DNA of 64,000 nucleotides, from positions 124,001 through 188,000 of the forward strand of contig NZ_JAHBDQ010000033.1 of NCBI RefSeq assembly GCF_019956555.1. Reading direction: 5' to 3'. Shown piece by piece: positions 1 through 7,581 of the stretch. The position numbers were made by a program, and so were the translations under genes. Each line of letters starts with the position of its first letter. Position 1 is the first letter of the stretch. The DNA is from Pseudomonas sp. A-RE-19. Its GTDB lineage: Bacteria > Pseudomonadota > Gammaproteobacteria > Pseudomonadales > Pseudomonadaceae. A model generated the notes under the pieces. The model was not told the origin of the DNA. It saw only the letters and a list, made by a program, of their open reading frames with translations, and ran no database searches.

Positions 1-184
1 GGATAACCGCGAGCATGCTCTGCCGCCCCACGTCTGGGACGGTCAGCCCGACCCCCAATTGCCGGCCCTGCATTGGGTGACCCCGAACGACCACCTGACG
101 TCCATTGCACCCCGCTACCTGATGAGCAATTCCTTTGCCTTCGGTGGCAATAACGTCAGCCTGATTATCGGAGACGCCCCATGA
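1..184 (+). CDS. apeO: Beta-ketoacyl-ACP synthase, C-terminal fragment (ApeO-like), cut by window edge
   Basis: The first 61 codons visible (frame starting at base 2) are the end of a thiolase-fold ketosynthase. The closing stretch SNSFAFGGNNVSLII, with its FGG-N loop, is the classic C-terminus of FabB/FabF enzymes. The stop codon TGA overlaps the ATG of the next gene (ATGA), so the two are translationally coupled. Position in a KS-DH-KR-KS series matches ApeO of aryl polyene clusters, which extends a polyene chain on a dedicated acyl carrier protein. The catalytic residues lie outside the window, so the assignment rests on the C-terminus and the context. Confidence 0.75.
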   Translation, partial: DNREHALPPHVWDGQPDPQLPALHWVTPNDHLTSIAPRYLMSNSFAFGGNNVSLIIGDAP

Positions 185-639
185 TTGCCTGGCCGCTCGC
201 CGAACTGCTGCCCCATGCCGGCGACATGATCCTCATCGAGCAGATCCTGTCGTTCGATGATGAGCAGATTCACACCCGACTCACCGTCAGACCCGGCGGC
301 CTGTTCAATCGCCCCGACGGCAGCCTGCCGGCCTGGGTCGGTATTGAACTGATGGCCCAGAGCGTCGCCGCTTACGCCGGCTGCCACGCGCGCCAGAAAG
401 GCAATGCGGTGGAGTTGGGCTTCCTGCTCGGCACCCGTAAATTCGAATGCAACGTGGAGCACTTCCCCGCCGGCACCGAGTTGACCATCCACGGGATACG
501 CTCGCTGGAAGACGACAACGGCATGGGTGTGTTCGAATGCCACATCACCGGCCCCGGCATCCACGCCACCGCCCGGCTGAACGTGTTCCGCCCGCCTCAG
601 GCCGCTCAATATCTTCATGAACCCCAAGGAGTCGAGTGA
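181..639 (+). CDS. apeP: 3-hydroxyacyl-ACP dehydratase, hotdog fold (ApeP-like)
   Basis: A 152-residue FabA/FabZ-type dehydratase that would remove water from the 3-hydroxyacyl-ACP intermediate to leave each double bond of the polyene. His12 in LPHAGDM and Glu56 in GIELMAQSVAAYAG sit where the catalytic His/acid pair of single-hotdog dehydratases lies. The length fits the ApeP/xanthomonadin dehydratase group. It overlaps the preceding ketosynthase by 4 bases (ATGA), and its own stop overlaps the next ATG by one base. Assignment to the aryl polyene family rather than general fatty acid synthesis rests on the KS-DH-KR-KS order. Confidence 0.85.
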   Translation: MIAWPLAELLPHAGDMILIEQILSFDDEQIHTRLTVRPGGLFNRPDGSLPAWVGIELMAQSVAAYAGCHARQKGNAVELGFLLGTRKFECNVEHFPAGTELTIHGIRSLEDDNGMGVFECHITGPGIHATARLNVFRPPQAAQYLHEPQGVE

Positions 640-1367
640 TGACTGAATCCATACTGGTCACCGGCTCCAGCCGTGGCATTGGCCGCGCCATTGCGTTGCG
701 CCTGGCCCGGGCCGGGCATGACATCGTGCTGCACTGCCGCAGCGGCCTGGCGGACGCCGAAGCCGTTAAGGCCGAGGTCGAGACCCTGGGACGCAACGCG
801 CGCATCCTGCAATTCGACGTGTCCGACCGTGCCCGTTGCAAAGCCATTCTTGAAGCCGACGTCGAAACCCATGGTGCCTATTACGGCGTGGTGCTCAACG
901 CCGGCCTGACCCGCGACGGTGCTTTTCCGGCCTTGAGCGAAGAGGATTGGGACATGGTGATGCGCACCAATCTCGACGGTTTCTACAACGTGCTGCACCC
1001 GGTGATGATGCCGATGATCCGTCGTCGCGCTGCCGGACGGATTGTCTGCATCACTTCGGTGTCCGGACTGATCGGCAATCGCGGCCAGGTCAATTACAGC
1101 GCGTCCAAGGCCGGTTTGATCGGCGCAGCCAAAGCGCTGGCGATCGAACTGGGCAAGCGCAAAATCACTGTTAACTGTGTCGCACCCGGCCTGATCGACA
1201 CGGCGATGCTCGATGAAAACGTGCCGGTGGAAGAACTGATGAAAATGATCCCCGCACAACGCATGGGCACCCCTGAAGAGGTGGCCGGTGCAGTGAATTT
1301 CCTGATGTCGGCGGAAGCGTCGTACATCACCCGGCAGGTTCTGGCCGTCAACGGAGGCCTGTGCTGA
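639..1367 (+). CDS. apeQ: 3-oxoacyl-ACP reductase, SDR family (ApeQ/FabG-like)
   Basis: Short-chain dehydrogenase of 242 residues that reduces 3-ketoacyl-ACP with NADPH. It shows the N-terminal glycine-rich cofactor loop TGSSRGIG near residue 10, an NAG motif (LNAGLTRDG), the catalytic Ser in ITSVSG, and YSASK for the Tyr/Lys pair. The ATG at 639 is preferred to a GTG at 636 because AAGGAG (626-631) lies 7 bases upstream of it. The TGA of the dehydratase shares its last base with this ATG. FabG paralogues look alike, so the pathway is inferred from the neighbours. Confidence 0.85.
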   Translation: MTESILVTGSSRGIGRAIALRLARAGHDIVLHCRSGLADAEAVKAEVETLGRNARILQFDVSDRARCKAILEADVETHGAYYGVVLNAGLTRDGAFPALSEEDWDMVMRTNLDGFYNVLHPVMMPMIRRRAAGRIVCITSVSGLIGNRGQVNYSASKAGLIGAAKALAIELGKRKITVNCVAPGLIDTAMLDENVPVEELMKMIPAQRMGTPEEVAGAVNFLMSAEASYITRQVLAVNGGLC

Positions 1368-2593
1368 TGAAGCGCGTCGTCGTCACCGGCATGGCCGGCA
1401 TCACCTCACTGGGCAGCGACTGGGACACCATCGCCGCCAATTTCGCCGCCAACCGCAGCGGCATCCGCCGCATGGACGAGTGGGATCGTTTTACCGAACT
1501 CAACACCCGCCTGGCCGGGCCGATCGACGACTTCCAGGTGCCAAGCCACTGGACCCGCAAGCAACTGCGCAGCATGGGCCGTGTCTCGCGCCTGGCCGTG
1601 GGCGCGGCTGAACAGGCCCTGGCGGACGCCGGACTGCTGGGTGACGAGTCGATCAAGGACGGGCGCATGGGCGTTTCCTGTGGCTCGTCCACCGGCAGCA
1701 CCGACGAGATCAAGGCGTTTGGCAAAATGCTGCTCAACTCAGTGGCCGAAGGCCTCAACGCCAATTCCTACGTACGAATGATGCCGCACACGACAGCGGC
1801 GAATATCAGCATCTTCTTCGGTCTCACTGGCCGGCTGATCCCGACCTCCAGTGCCTGCACCAGCGGCAGCCAGGGCATCGGTTACGCCTACGAGTCAATC
1901 AAGTTCGGGCGCCTGCCGCTGATGCTCGCCGGCGGCGCCGAAGAGCTGTGCCCGACCGAAGCCATGGTGTTCGATGCGCTCTACGCCACCAGCCTGAAAA
2001 ACGATGCCCCGCAGACCAGCCCACGACCTTACGACACAGACCGCGATGGCCTGGTGATCGGTGAAGGCGGCGGCATGCTGGTGCTCGAAGAGCTCGAACA
2101 CGCTCTGGCGCGCGGCGCGCACATCCACGCCGAGATCGTCGGTTTCGGCAGCAACGCCGACGGTCAGCACGCCACTCGTCCTGAGCAGTTCACCATGCGC
2201 CGGGCCATGGAACTCGCCCTGGAAGACGCCGGACTGCAACCTTCGGACATCGGCTACGTGAACGGTCATGGCACCGCTACCGAACAGGGCGACATTGCCG
2301 AAACTCTGGCCACCAGCGCGTTGTTCGGCGAACACATGCCGATCAGTTCGCAGAAGAGTTTCCTCGGGCACACCCTGGGAGCCTGCGGCGCGCTGGAGTC
2401 CTGGTTCAGCATCGAAATGATGAACCGCGACCTGTACGTGCATACGTTCAACCTTGATGAGATCGATCCGCAGTGCGGCAAGCTCGATTATCTGCGCGGA
2501 GAGTTCCGGCAGATGAGCAACCAGTATGTGATGAACAACAACTTCGCTTTTGGTGGGGTGAATACTTCGCTGATTTTTCGGCGCTGGTCATAA
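1367..2593 (+). CDS. apeR: Beta-ketoacyl-ACP synthase (ApeR-like)
   Basis: A 408-residue condensing enzyme that joins malonyl-ACP to the growing acyl-ACP chain. The Cys-His-His triad is complete: Cys164 in SSACTSGSQG, His301 in NGHGTATEQGD and His335 in FLGHTLGACGALE, followed by the C-terminal NNNFAFGGVN loop. The ATG at 1367 overlaps the preceding TGA and lies 9 bases after GGAGG (1353-1357); a GTG at 1361 is too close to that site. It is the last gene of the operon, and nothing downstream belongs to the cluster. In aryl polyene systems two ketosynthases of this kind work with one another. Confidence 0.85.
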   Translation: MKRVVVTGMAGITSLGSDWDTIAANFAANRSGIRRMDEWDRFTELNTRLAGPIDDFQVPSHWTRKQLRSMGRVSRLAVGAAEQALADAGLLGDESIKDGRMGVSCGSSTGSTDEIKAFGKMLLNSVAEGLNANSYVRMMPHTTAANISIFFGLTGRLIPTSSACTSGSQGIGYAYESIKFGRLPLMLAGGAEELCPTEAMVFDALYATSLKNDAPQTSPRPYDTDRDGLVIGEGGGMLVLEELEHALARGAHIHAEIVGFGSNADGQHATRPEQFTMRRAMELALEDAGLQPSDIGYVNGHGTATEQGDIAETLATSALFGEHMPISSQKSFLGHTLGACGALESWFSIEMMNRDLYVHTFNLDEIDPQCGKLDYLRGEFRQMSNQYVMNNNFAFGGVNTSLIFRRWS

Positions 2594-2768
2594 GCACGCG
2601 GTGCACACGATCCATGTAGGGGCAAAAGAGCTGCACAACACCGCGATCTTCTAGCGCTCCAACAACTTAACGGATGAGTCCTACACGAAATATCGATTCG
2701 TCTGACTGCGCCAACTCCTGGACCCACGCAAAGTCCTGTTCCTTCCAATAAGGCATAGGGATTTGTGC

Positions 2769-3626
2769 ATGTTCAGCGCCGTCAGTCCGATTGTTTCCCG
2801 ACTCGATCTCAGAGGATGGGCCATAGAAGGGATTTTCTATGAGTCTTACGGACGTGCCTTGATAACAGGCTTTTCTACCCTACTCATCGGCCTAGCCGTC
2901 TGGCACCACAACCACAAAAAACGCCTCCACATCATTCCCACCCGTTTCAACCGTCAACGCCGCGAAGTCTGTTTCATCCCCGAAGGCGCCACAGAACCCG
3001 TTTTCGTCCCGTGGGAGTCCTTATCCGCCTGGATCATCGAAGCCCAAGGTGCCACCCAATACGGCATCCATCGCCAGTACGGCATGGGCATCGGTTTCCA
3101 GCATGGCGAAACCCTGACCAGCGTCGAATTCCCCTGCGCCGGCCTGCCGCTCGCCATCAGCCATTGGGAAGCGATCCGTGGCTACATGGAATACGAAATC
3201 CACGACCTCAAATCCATTCAGGACCTGCAAGACCTGCAAGGCCCGAACGATCCACCCCACGAAGGCCTGCACACGTTCCGCAACGCCCATGCCCGCATGC
3301 ACCAGCAAATCCGCGATGGTCAACGCGGTCGGGTATCAGGGTTCTTCTGGTACCTGTACCACGTCATGACCCTCTGGACTCTGCCCAACTACCTGACCGA
3401 ATGGGAAGTGCGGCGCATCAAGACAATGGGCCATCGCGCCTTGCCCGAGGCCATGCAGCAATGGTCCGAGCCGCTGCCGAAGGAGCAATGGACCAAGCCG
3501 AGTGCAGAGTTGCTGCACATGAGCGAACAGGTCCGCACCCTCCACCAGCGCCAACCTCGCCGGCCGATCACCGAGGTTTTTGCCGAGGTACAGCGGCTGA
3601 ACCCAACGAATAAGCGCCGCGCATGA
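2769..3626 (+). CDS. DUF6708-type protein of unknown function, possibly N-terminally shortened
   Basis: About 285 residues. A hydrophobic stretch near residues 25-45 (ALITGFSTLLIGLAVW) suggests one membrane anchor, and most of the chain follows it. The motif RFNRQRREVCFIPEG, then a tryptophan-rich stretch (VPWESLSAWI), resembles the core of DUF6708 proteins of Pseudomonas; I know no proven function. Other family members, as I recall them, carry a longer N-terminal portion, so the gene may have lost its beginning. ATG 2769 follows an AGGG at about 8 bases; a TTG at 2763 is the alternative. It sits alone between the polyene operon and the decayed LysR fragment. Confidence 0.6.
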   Translation: MFSAVSPIVSRLDLRGWAIEGIFYESYGRALITGFSTLLIGLAVWHHNHKKRLHIIPTRFNRQRREVCFIPEGATEPVFVPWESLSAWIIEAQGATQYGIHRQYGMGIGFQHGETLTSVEFPCAGLPLAISHWEAIRGYMEYEIHDLKSIQDLQDLQGPNDPPHEGLHTFRNAHARMHQQIRDGQRGRVSGFFWYLYHVMTLWTLPNYLTEWEVRRIKTMGHRALPEAMQQWSEPLPKEQWTKPSAELLHMSEQVRTLHQRQPRRPITEVFAEVQRLNPTNKRRA

Positions 3627-3664
3627 GTGGGGTTGGTAGTACAGACAGCCAGAGTTGAATTAAT

Positions 3665-3782
3665 CACACCGCCGACACTTCTGAATCAAGCAGCGGGCTC
3701 GCCACATCTGAGTCCTCGCCAAATAAATGAAACACAGGGAAACGGAGCATGTAACTTCGGAAATATCCTACAGCCAGCCTTG
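3665..3782 (-). pseudogene. Decayed LysR-type 3' fragment, copy A
   Basis: Read on the minus strand this stretch encodes the end of a protein close to copy B at 5.2 kb (HLFGEDSDVASPLLDSEVSAV), then stops. Relative to copy B it has lost one base in the CGTTTTCCCT run, which shifts the frame, and has an in-frame TAG where copy B has a Trp codon. LLDxExVSAV matches LLDPEAVSAV near the C-terminus of the intact LysR gene at 8705-9607. No start codon or functional frame remains. The LysR assignment of the part upstream of that motif is tentative. Confidence 0.55.
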
Positions 3783-3891
3783 TAATTTCGACATACAGTC
3801 AAACTCCGACAACAAACACATTTAAAAACAATTGCGATAAAGCATCACTTCAAAAAAGAAACACCGAATCATTACAAGTCATTACTCACTA

Positions 3892-3918
3892 TTGACCCCC
3901 CCACTCCCAGCCTATACT
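3892..3918 (+). promoter_or_regulatory. Candidate sigma-70 promoter for the DUF4822 gene
   Basis: TTGACC (3892-3897) and TATACT (3913-3918) are good -35 and -10 matches, but the gap is only 15 bases (16 if the -35 is read one base earlier). Placed about 60 bases upstream of the ATG at 3981. The only such pair I see in the 354-base gap after the DUF6708 gene, which otherwise holds LysR copy A and AT-rich sequence. Confidence 0.4.
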
Positions 3919-3980
3919 TTTCACGCATTGAATCTGGATAATTAATAGCGAGCAACCAAAGCAGATAAGGAGTTATCCGC

Positions 3981-4505
3981 ATGCAAAAAAATAATATTAC
4001 TTCTACATGCCTGCTTCTTGCGGCATTGTTTTGTCCTCTGGGTAGTTTTGCGCAACAAGCCCCCGCCACTGCCGATACTCGAGCTCTGGCATCCTCCCCT
4101 CGATGGCTGACAACCAAGGTCTATATAGAGGGTGCACCACAAACAGACGTAAAAGCGAATTATCCTGGCGTGGTCGGAATATCGACGTGGGATCCCGAAC
4201 GCAATCGCTATGAATTCTTTTACACCGATACCGGAAAATCAAAGTACGACAATGGAGGTGGAGGTTACTTTTTTGTCACTGGTGATCAAAAAACCCACAT
4301 TTTAGTGCCCGATGTCGGGCCAACCAAAACCGTGGTCAGGCGATTGGAAACGTTGAACCCAAATGAATTCACCTACTCTCGCGAAGTGCCTCGCGACATG
4401 ATAGCCAATAACCCTCCAGTGCGTATCTATGTCGTTCATGCCCCCTACACCGGAACAGTGGAAACAAAGTCCGCCATTAATCCAGATACAAAGATCACAA
4501 ATTGA
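3981..4505 (+). CDS. Secreted DUF4822 protein
   Basis: A 174-residue protein with a clear signal peptide (residues 1-24, cut after SFA), so probably periplasmic. The body reads like DUF4822: WLTTKVYIEG, PGVVGISTWDP, a Gly-rich GGGGYFFVTGD, and a C-terminal RIYVVHAPYTGTVE, a probably all-beta fold. No enzymatic residues are known for the family. Start ATG 3981 follows AAGGAG (3967-3972) by 8 bases. A second small secreted protein gene lies 100 bases downstream, possibly in the same transcript. Base composition is richer in A+T than the core genes, suggesting transfer. Confidence 0.75.
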   Translation: MQKNNITSTCLLLAALFCPLGSFAQQAPATADTRALASSPRWLTTKVYIEGAPQTDVKANYPGVVGISTWDPERNRYEFFYTDTGKSKYDNGGGGYFFVTGDQKTHILVPDVGPTKTVVRRLETLNPNEFTYSREVPRDMIANNPPVRIYVVHAPYTGTVETKSAINPDTKITN

Positions 4506-4605
4506 AACCAGCCCCCCAACGCACTAAATAATCCAGTCAGTTCCGCTGGAGTAGCGTTACCGCTTTAAATCAATCTTGCCTCCTAATAAAACATGGAGTT
4601 TCAAC

Positions 4606-5043
4606 ATGCAGAAATCACTCAAAACACTCCTTGTGTCTACGCTATTAATAGCCTCGGCCTTCTGCGGCGCTGTCAATGCGCAGTCCACAACAAATTCCCC
4701 TGCAAAAAATGCCGTGGCCACGCCAGATAATGCCGTCATGCTGACCGTATTTTTAAAGCACGATCAGTCACGGCCATTGGGCGAACTAAAAGCTCAACTT
4801 GCCAAACAAGGATTCTATAAGGCATTTCCACCTGCGGGAGTAGAGGTTGTCAGTTGGAACATAATGATGGGTATCGGACAAGTCGTCACAGTGCGCTTCC
4901 CAGCCTCCCGTCTCGCTGAAGTAAACCTTGCACTTGAAAATACAGCGTGGGGAAGTTACAGAACCGAGTTCTATCCGACCTATGATTTCAAAGCGATAGC
5001 ACTGGCAGAACAAAACAAAGCGCAGCAAACGCAGGCCCAGTGA
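4606..5043 (+). CDS. Small secreted protein, not recognised
   Basis: A 145-residue chain with a signal peptide (residues 1-25, cut after VNA). The mature part begins with a Ser/Asn/Ala-rich linker, then a compact domain of about 80 residues (AVMLTVFLKHDQSRPLGELKAQL ... GQVVTVRFPASRLAEVNLAL) whose alternating strands and helices suggest a small ferredoxin-like alpha/beta fold. The tail is Gln/Ala rich. ATG 4606 follows GGAG (4595-4598) by 7 bases; an upstream in-frame start at 4576 lacks a site. Probably expressed with the DUF4822 gene. I do not recognise the family and assign no function. Confidence 0.65.
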   Translation: MQKSLKTLLVSTLLIASAFCGAVNAQSTTNSPAKNAVATPDNAVMLTVFLKHDQSRPLGELKAQLAKQGFYKAFPPAGVEVVSWNIMMGIGQVVTVRFPASRLAEVNLALENTAWGSYRTEFYPTYDFKAIALAEQNKAQQTQAQ

Positions 5044-5052
5044 TGCTAGCTG

Positions 5053-5340
5053 TGGTTTCGGTGTAGTGCCTGGTAAAGAAAAACGGGGGATCTCACTGGG
5101 GTCACCCGTAGTTACGGTTTCAGAGGCTCAACCTTACGCGTTAGCAACTCCACAAACGCCTTTGCCATCGGCGACTTCTGATCCTTGCGCTGCACCAGCC
5201 ACACCGCTGACACCATTGGATCAAGCAACGGGCTCGCCACATCTGCGTCCCCAGCAAACAAATGAAACATAGGGAAAACGGAGCATGTCATTTCGGAAAC
5301 GTCCCACAGCCAGAGCTTTAGATTCGCGGTAGGGTCAATG
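5053..5340 (-). pseudogene. LysR-type 3' fragment with flanking terminator, copy B
   Basis: A 96-base block (5119-5214) is identical to 8712-8807 in the intact LysR gene. Similarity continues leftward through the degenerate terminator hairpin (5083-5109) to a remnant of the end of the gene before it (TTTCGGTGTAG against TTTCGGCGTAG at 8649-8659). Past about 5225 the match to the intact gene fades and similarity to copy A (3665-3782) takes over, so copy B is a mosaic. A frame stays open across it, but no HTH domain is encoded. Together with the end of the secreted-protein gene this accounts for the 329-base gap before queC. Confidence 0.75.
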
Positions 5341-5372
5341 TCCCCCGGGACGACCCCAAGGATGAGTAAAGC

Positions 5373-6068
5373 ATGAATAACAAGGCAGTCATCGTTTTCA
5401 GTGGTGGACAAGACTCAACAACCTGCTTGATCCATGCATTGCAAACTCATGACGAAATACACTGCATTACGTTTGATTATGGTCAGCGCCATCGCGCAGA
5501 GATTGAAGTGGCACAACAGCTTTCAAAGAAGCTTGGAGTGGTAGTTCATAAGGTATTGGATACGTCGTTACTAAATGAATTAGCCATCAGCAGCTTAACC
5601 CGTGACAACATCCCGATTCCAAGTATAAGTAGCTCTGCAGAAGAGCTGCCGAGCACTTTCGTACCAGGTAGAAACATTCTATTTTTAACCTTGGCCGCTA
5701 TTTATGCCTATCAAGTGCGCGCTAAAACTGTAATCACTGGTGTTTGTGAGACAGATTTTTCTGGCTACCCGGATTGTCGGGATGAATTTATCAAGACTCT
5801 GAATAACGCCATTGAATTGGGAATGGACTATAAACTGCGCATTGAAACTCCGCTTATGTGGCTGAATAAGGCAGAGACCTGGGCCTTGGCCGATCACCAC
5901 GAAAAGCTGGACTTGATCCGCGACCACACCTTATCTTGTTACAACGGGATAAAAGGGAGTGGTTGTGCCACTTGTGACGCTTGTAATCTTCGCGCCAAAG
6001 GATTGAGGGAGTTTCTGGAAAACAAAACAGAGATTATTAACAGCCTAAGAATCAAACTGAAATTATAA
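5373..6068 (+). CDS. queC: 7-cyano-7-deazaguanine synthase QueC
   Basis: A 231-residue PP-loop enzyme that converts 7-carboxy-7-deazaguanine to preQ0 with ATP and ammonia, the nitrile-forming step of queuosine and other 7-deazaguanine synthesis. The ATP loop SGGQDSTT spans residues 10-17. The C-terminal zinc site is complete: Cys189, Cys198, Cys201 and Cys204 in CYNGIKGSGCATCDAC. Length is normal. The start follows AAGGATGAG. Codon and base use are markedly AT-rich, unlike core genes. It is convergent with a VUT/YhhQ-type transporter gene, the family that imports queuosine precursors. It is probably an accessory copy, since the genus normally carries queC elsewhere. Confidence 0.93.
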   Translation: MNNKAVIVFSGGQDSTTCLIHALQTHDEIHCITFDYGQRHRAEIEVAQQLSKKLGVVVHKVLDTSLLNELAISSLTRDNIPIPSISSSAEELPSTFVPGRNILFLTLAAIYAYQVRAKTVITGVCETDFSGYPDCRDEFIKTLNNAIELGMDYKLRIETPLMWLNKAETWALADHHEKLDLIRDHTLSCYNGIKGSGCATCDACNLRAKGLREFLENKTEIINSLRIKLKL

Positions 6069-6083
6069 AAAACAACCTGCCGC

Positions 6084-6113
6084 GGGGGAGCGGGCATTGA
6101 CAGCCCAGCCCCC
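6084..6113. terminator. GC-rich hairpin between convergent queC and transporter gene
   Basis: GGGGG (6084-6088) and GGGC (6092-6095) can pair with GCCC (6103-6106) and CCCCC (6109-6113) around an ATTGACA loop. The position between two convergent stops fits a shared terminator, though the T-run on either side is weak. Confidence 0.5.
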
Positions 6114-6119
6114 TCATAT

Positions 6120-6992
6120 TTATGCAGATTGGGTCTCAGCTATATATTTTTTAAACAACGACCTTGCTCCATAAGCGGGTAAGACATTAAAAACAGCGAA
6201 ACACATTTTTATAGCTATCTGAATATATATCATGGCGAGTATTTCATTGTTTTGCATAGCCCCATGAAATGCAATACAGCAAAAAATAAAGCTATCTATT
6301 ATCACGGCAAAAAAAGTACTTAAACACACTCGAAGAAATAGAAACCTTGAATTTGTGAGCTCTTTTATTTTGCATAGCAAATAAGAATTTAGGTACTCAG
6401 AAATAAGAAAAGAAATAGAAGATGCGATCAAAACCGATGATACATGAGTCATGACCTCGCCATACGGCGCATCAAGTTCCCAACCTGACAAGCCGGGAAG
6501 ATAGCTGGTAGCACTGAGCAAAAAAACAATAAACGCATTGCTGGCAAAAGCAAATATTATGGCTCTCCTCGCAAGCTTTAGCCCATAAGATTCATTCAAT
6601 AGATCGACTATTAAAAATGTCAGCGGATACAGAAACACACCAGGAGTGACAACCACATCAAATCTCTCCAGATAAACAAGCTTTGTGGCAGCTACATTTG
6701 TAAAAATATAAAGCGCAAAAAGTAGTAGATTGAGAACTACATAAGTCATCCAAGACCTTTCATGTCGATCATTGACTTCATATGCAGTCAATGCAGCGCC
6801 ACCAGAATAAAATTTTCTGTAAATATCTTTAATCTCCATTTTATTGAGACTATCTAAAATCTCACTTTTCAACAAATCACCCAGCTTTATTCTGACAATC
6901 TTCCCTGTAGAAATAACCATTATCACTGCGAGACCCTTGCTATTCTCAAACCCGAGAAGCTTATATCTACTATTTTCAGTACCATCATCCAT
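6120..6992 (-). CDS. VUT/YhhQ family queuosine-precursor transporter with N-terminal extension
   Basis: A 290-residue integral membrane protein. Residues from about 82 on contain roughly six membrane segments with the family signature PLTFLIVDLLNESYG near residues 123-137 and a basic KLAR after it, as in YhhQ, which takes up preQ0/preQ1. Unusually, about 80 soluble residues precede the first segment (YKLLGFENSKGLAVIMV ... KIVRIKLGDLL), absent from E. coli YhhQ. ATG 6992 is chosen because GGAGG lies 9 bases upstream and the XRE stop overlaps it; ATG 7016 is possible but lacks a site. Co-transcribed with the regulator. Substrate is inferred from the family and queC. Confidence 0.85.
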   Translation of the reverse strand: MDDGTENSRYKLLGFENSKGLAVIMVISTGKIVRIKLGDLLKSEILDSLNKMEIKDIYRKFYSGGAALTAYEVNDRHERSWMTYVVLNLLLFALYIFTNVAATKLVYLERFDVVVTPGVFLYPLTFLIVDLLNESYGLKLARRAIIFAFASNAFIVFLLSATSYLPGLSGWELDAPYGEVMTHVSSVLIASSISFLISEYLNSYLLCKIKELTNSRFLFLRVCLSTFFAVIIDSFIFCCIAFHGAMQNNEILAMIYIQIAIKMCFAVFNVLPAYGARSLFKKYIAETQSA

Positions 6993-7581
6993 TGTGCCGT
7001 TCCTCCAATATGTCACCTACAGAGCAAAAAACGTCAGCATCGAAATAAGTTTCACTGACCACGAATAGCTTCTTTGTTTTCTTGTCATATACCAGCTTTT
7101 CTCTATTACTATTCGACAAACCTTTCTTTACTATCAACAAGTCTCCTGGCTCATTCACACCACCAACTTCACTTTCTAGCAGTACGCCTATTACGTTGCA
7201 GGCAGAACCGAAATAATAAGTAAGAGGATGAATCGTAGCCAACTCACCGATTCGCTTGTCCAAACTCTGAATTAGCAAACTCTCTCTAATTATAGGGACT
7301 GCCGCCGGATTCATATTCCCAAGCAAAGAGACACTACTCTCAATTGTTTCCTTCTCTTCAAAATCAACTGTCTCTATCTCTTTATAAGACACACCAAAAA
7401 AGTCAGAAATCTTTCGAATCGTAGATTGCTGAACGTTTACTACCCGCCCTTCCAAAATATTATATATCGTGGTCCGGGTTAGTCCGCTCGCATTGCATAA
7501 GGATAGCTGCGTCTCTCCACGGCTTTTTATCAAATACTTAATATTATTTTTCAAGTTTTCCGTTTTTTCTTTCTTGTACAT
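6985..7581 (-). CDS. XRE-family transcriptional regulator with LexA/S24-like C-terminal part
   Basis: A 198-residue protein. Residues about 8-65 form a lambda-repressor-type HTH (ETQLSLCNASGLTRTTIYNILEG). The C-terminal half (GVLLESEVGGVNEPGDLLIVKKG ... GDILEERHN) resembles the beta domain of S24/LexA-like repressors, but I cannot see the catalytic Ser/Lys pair, so self-cleavage is not supported. Its TGA overlaps the transporter ATG by 8 bases, and the transporter's Shine-Dalgarno lies within its last codons, so the two are coupled. A perfect 16-bp palindrome lies 53 bases upstream of its start. It probably controls its own operon; the signal is unknown. Confidence 0.85.
   Translation of the reverse strand: MYKKEKTENLKNNIKYLIKSRGETQLSLCNASGLTRTTIYNILEGRVVNVQQSTIRKISDFFGVSYKEIETVDFEEKETIESSVSLLGNMNPAAVPIIRESLLIQSLDKRIGELATIHPLTYYFGSACNVIGVLLESEVGGVNEPGDLLIVKKGLSNSNREKLVYDKKTKKLFVVSETYFDADVFCSVGDILEERHNG

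Noticed and set aside
181..627. Minus-strand frames opposite the ape genes
   Set aside because: They lie antisense to coding sequence with clear catalytic motifs and show no domain of their own.
5320..5372. preQ1 riboswitch before queC
   Set aside because: The short leader lacks the C-rich loop and A-rich tail of preQ1-I, and is mostly LysR-copy sequence.
5373..6068. QueC-like protein as part of a phage-defence system (QatC or CBASS type)
   Set aside because: The protein is a full canonical QueC in length and zinc site, and none of the partner genes (TatD nuclease, KAP ATPase, cyclase, effector) is nearby.
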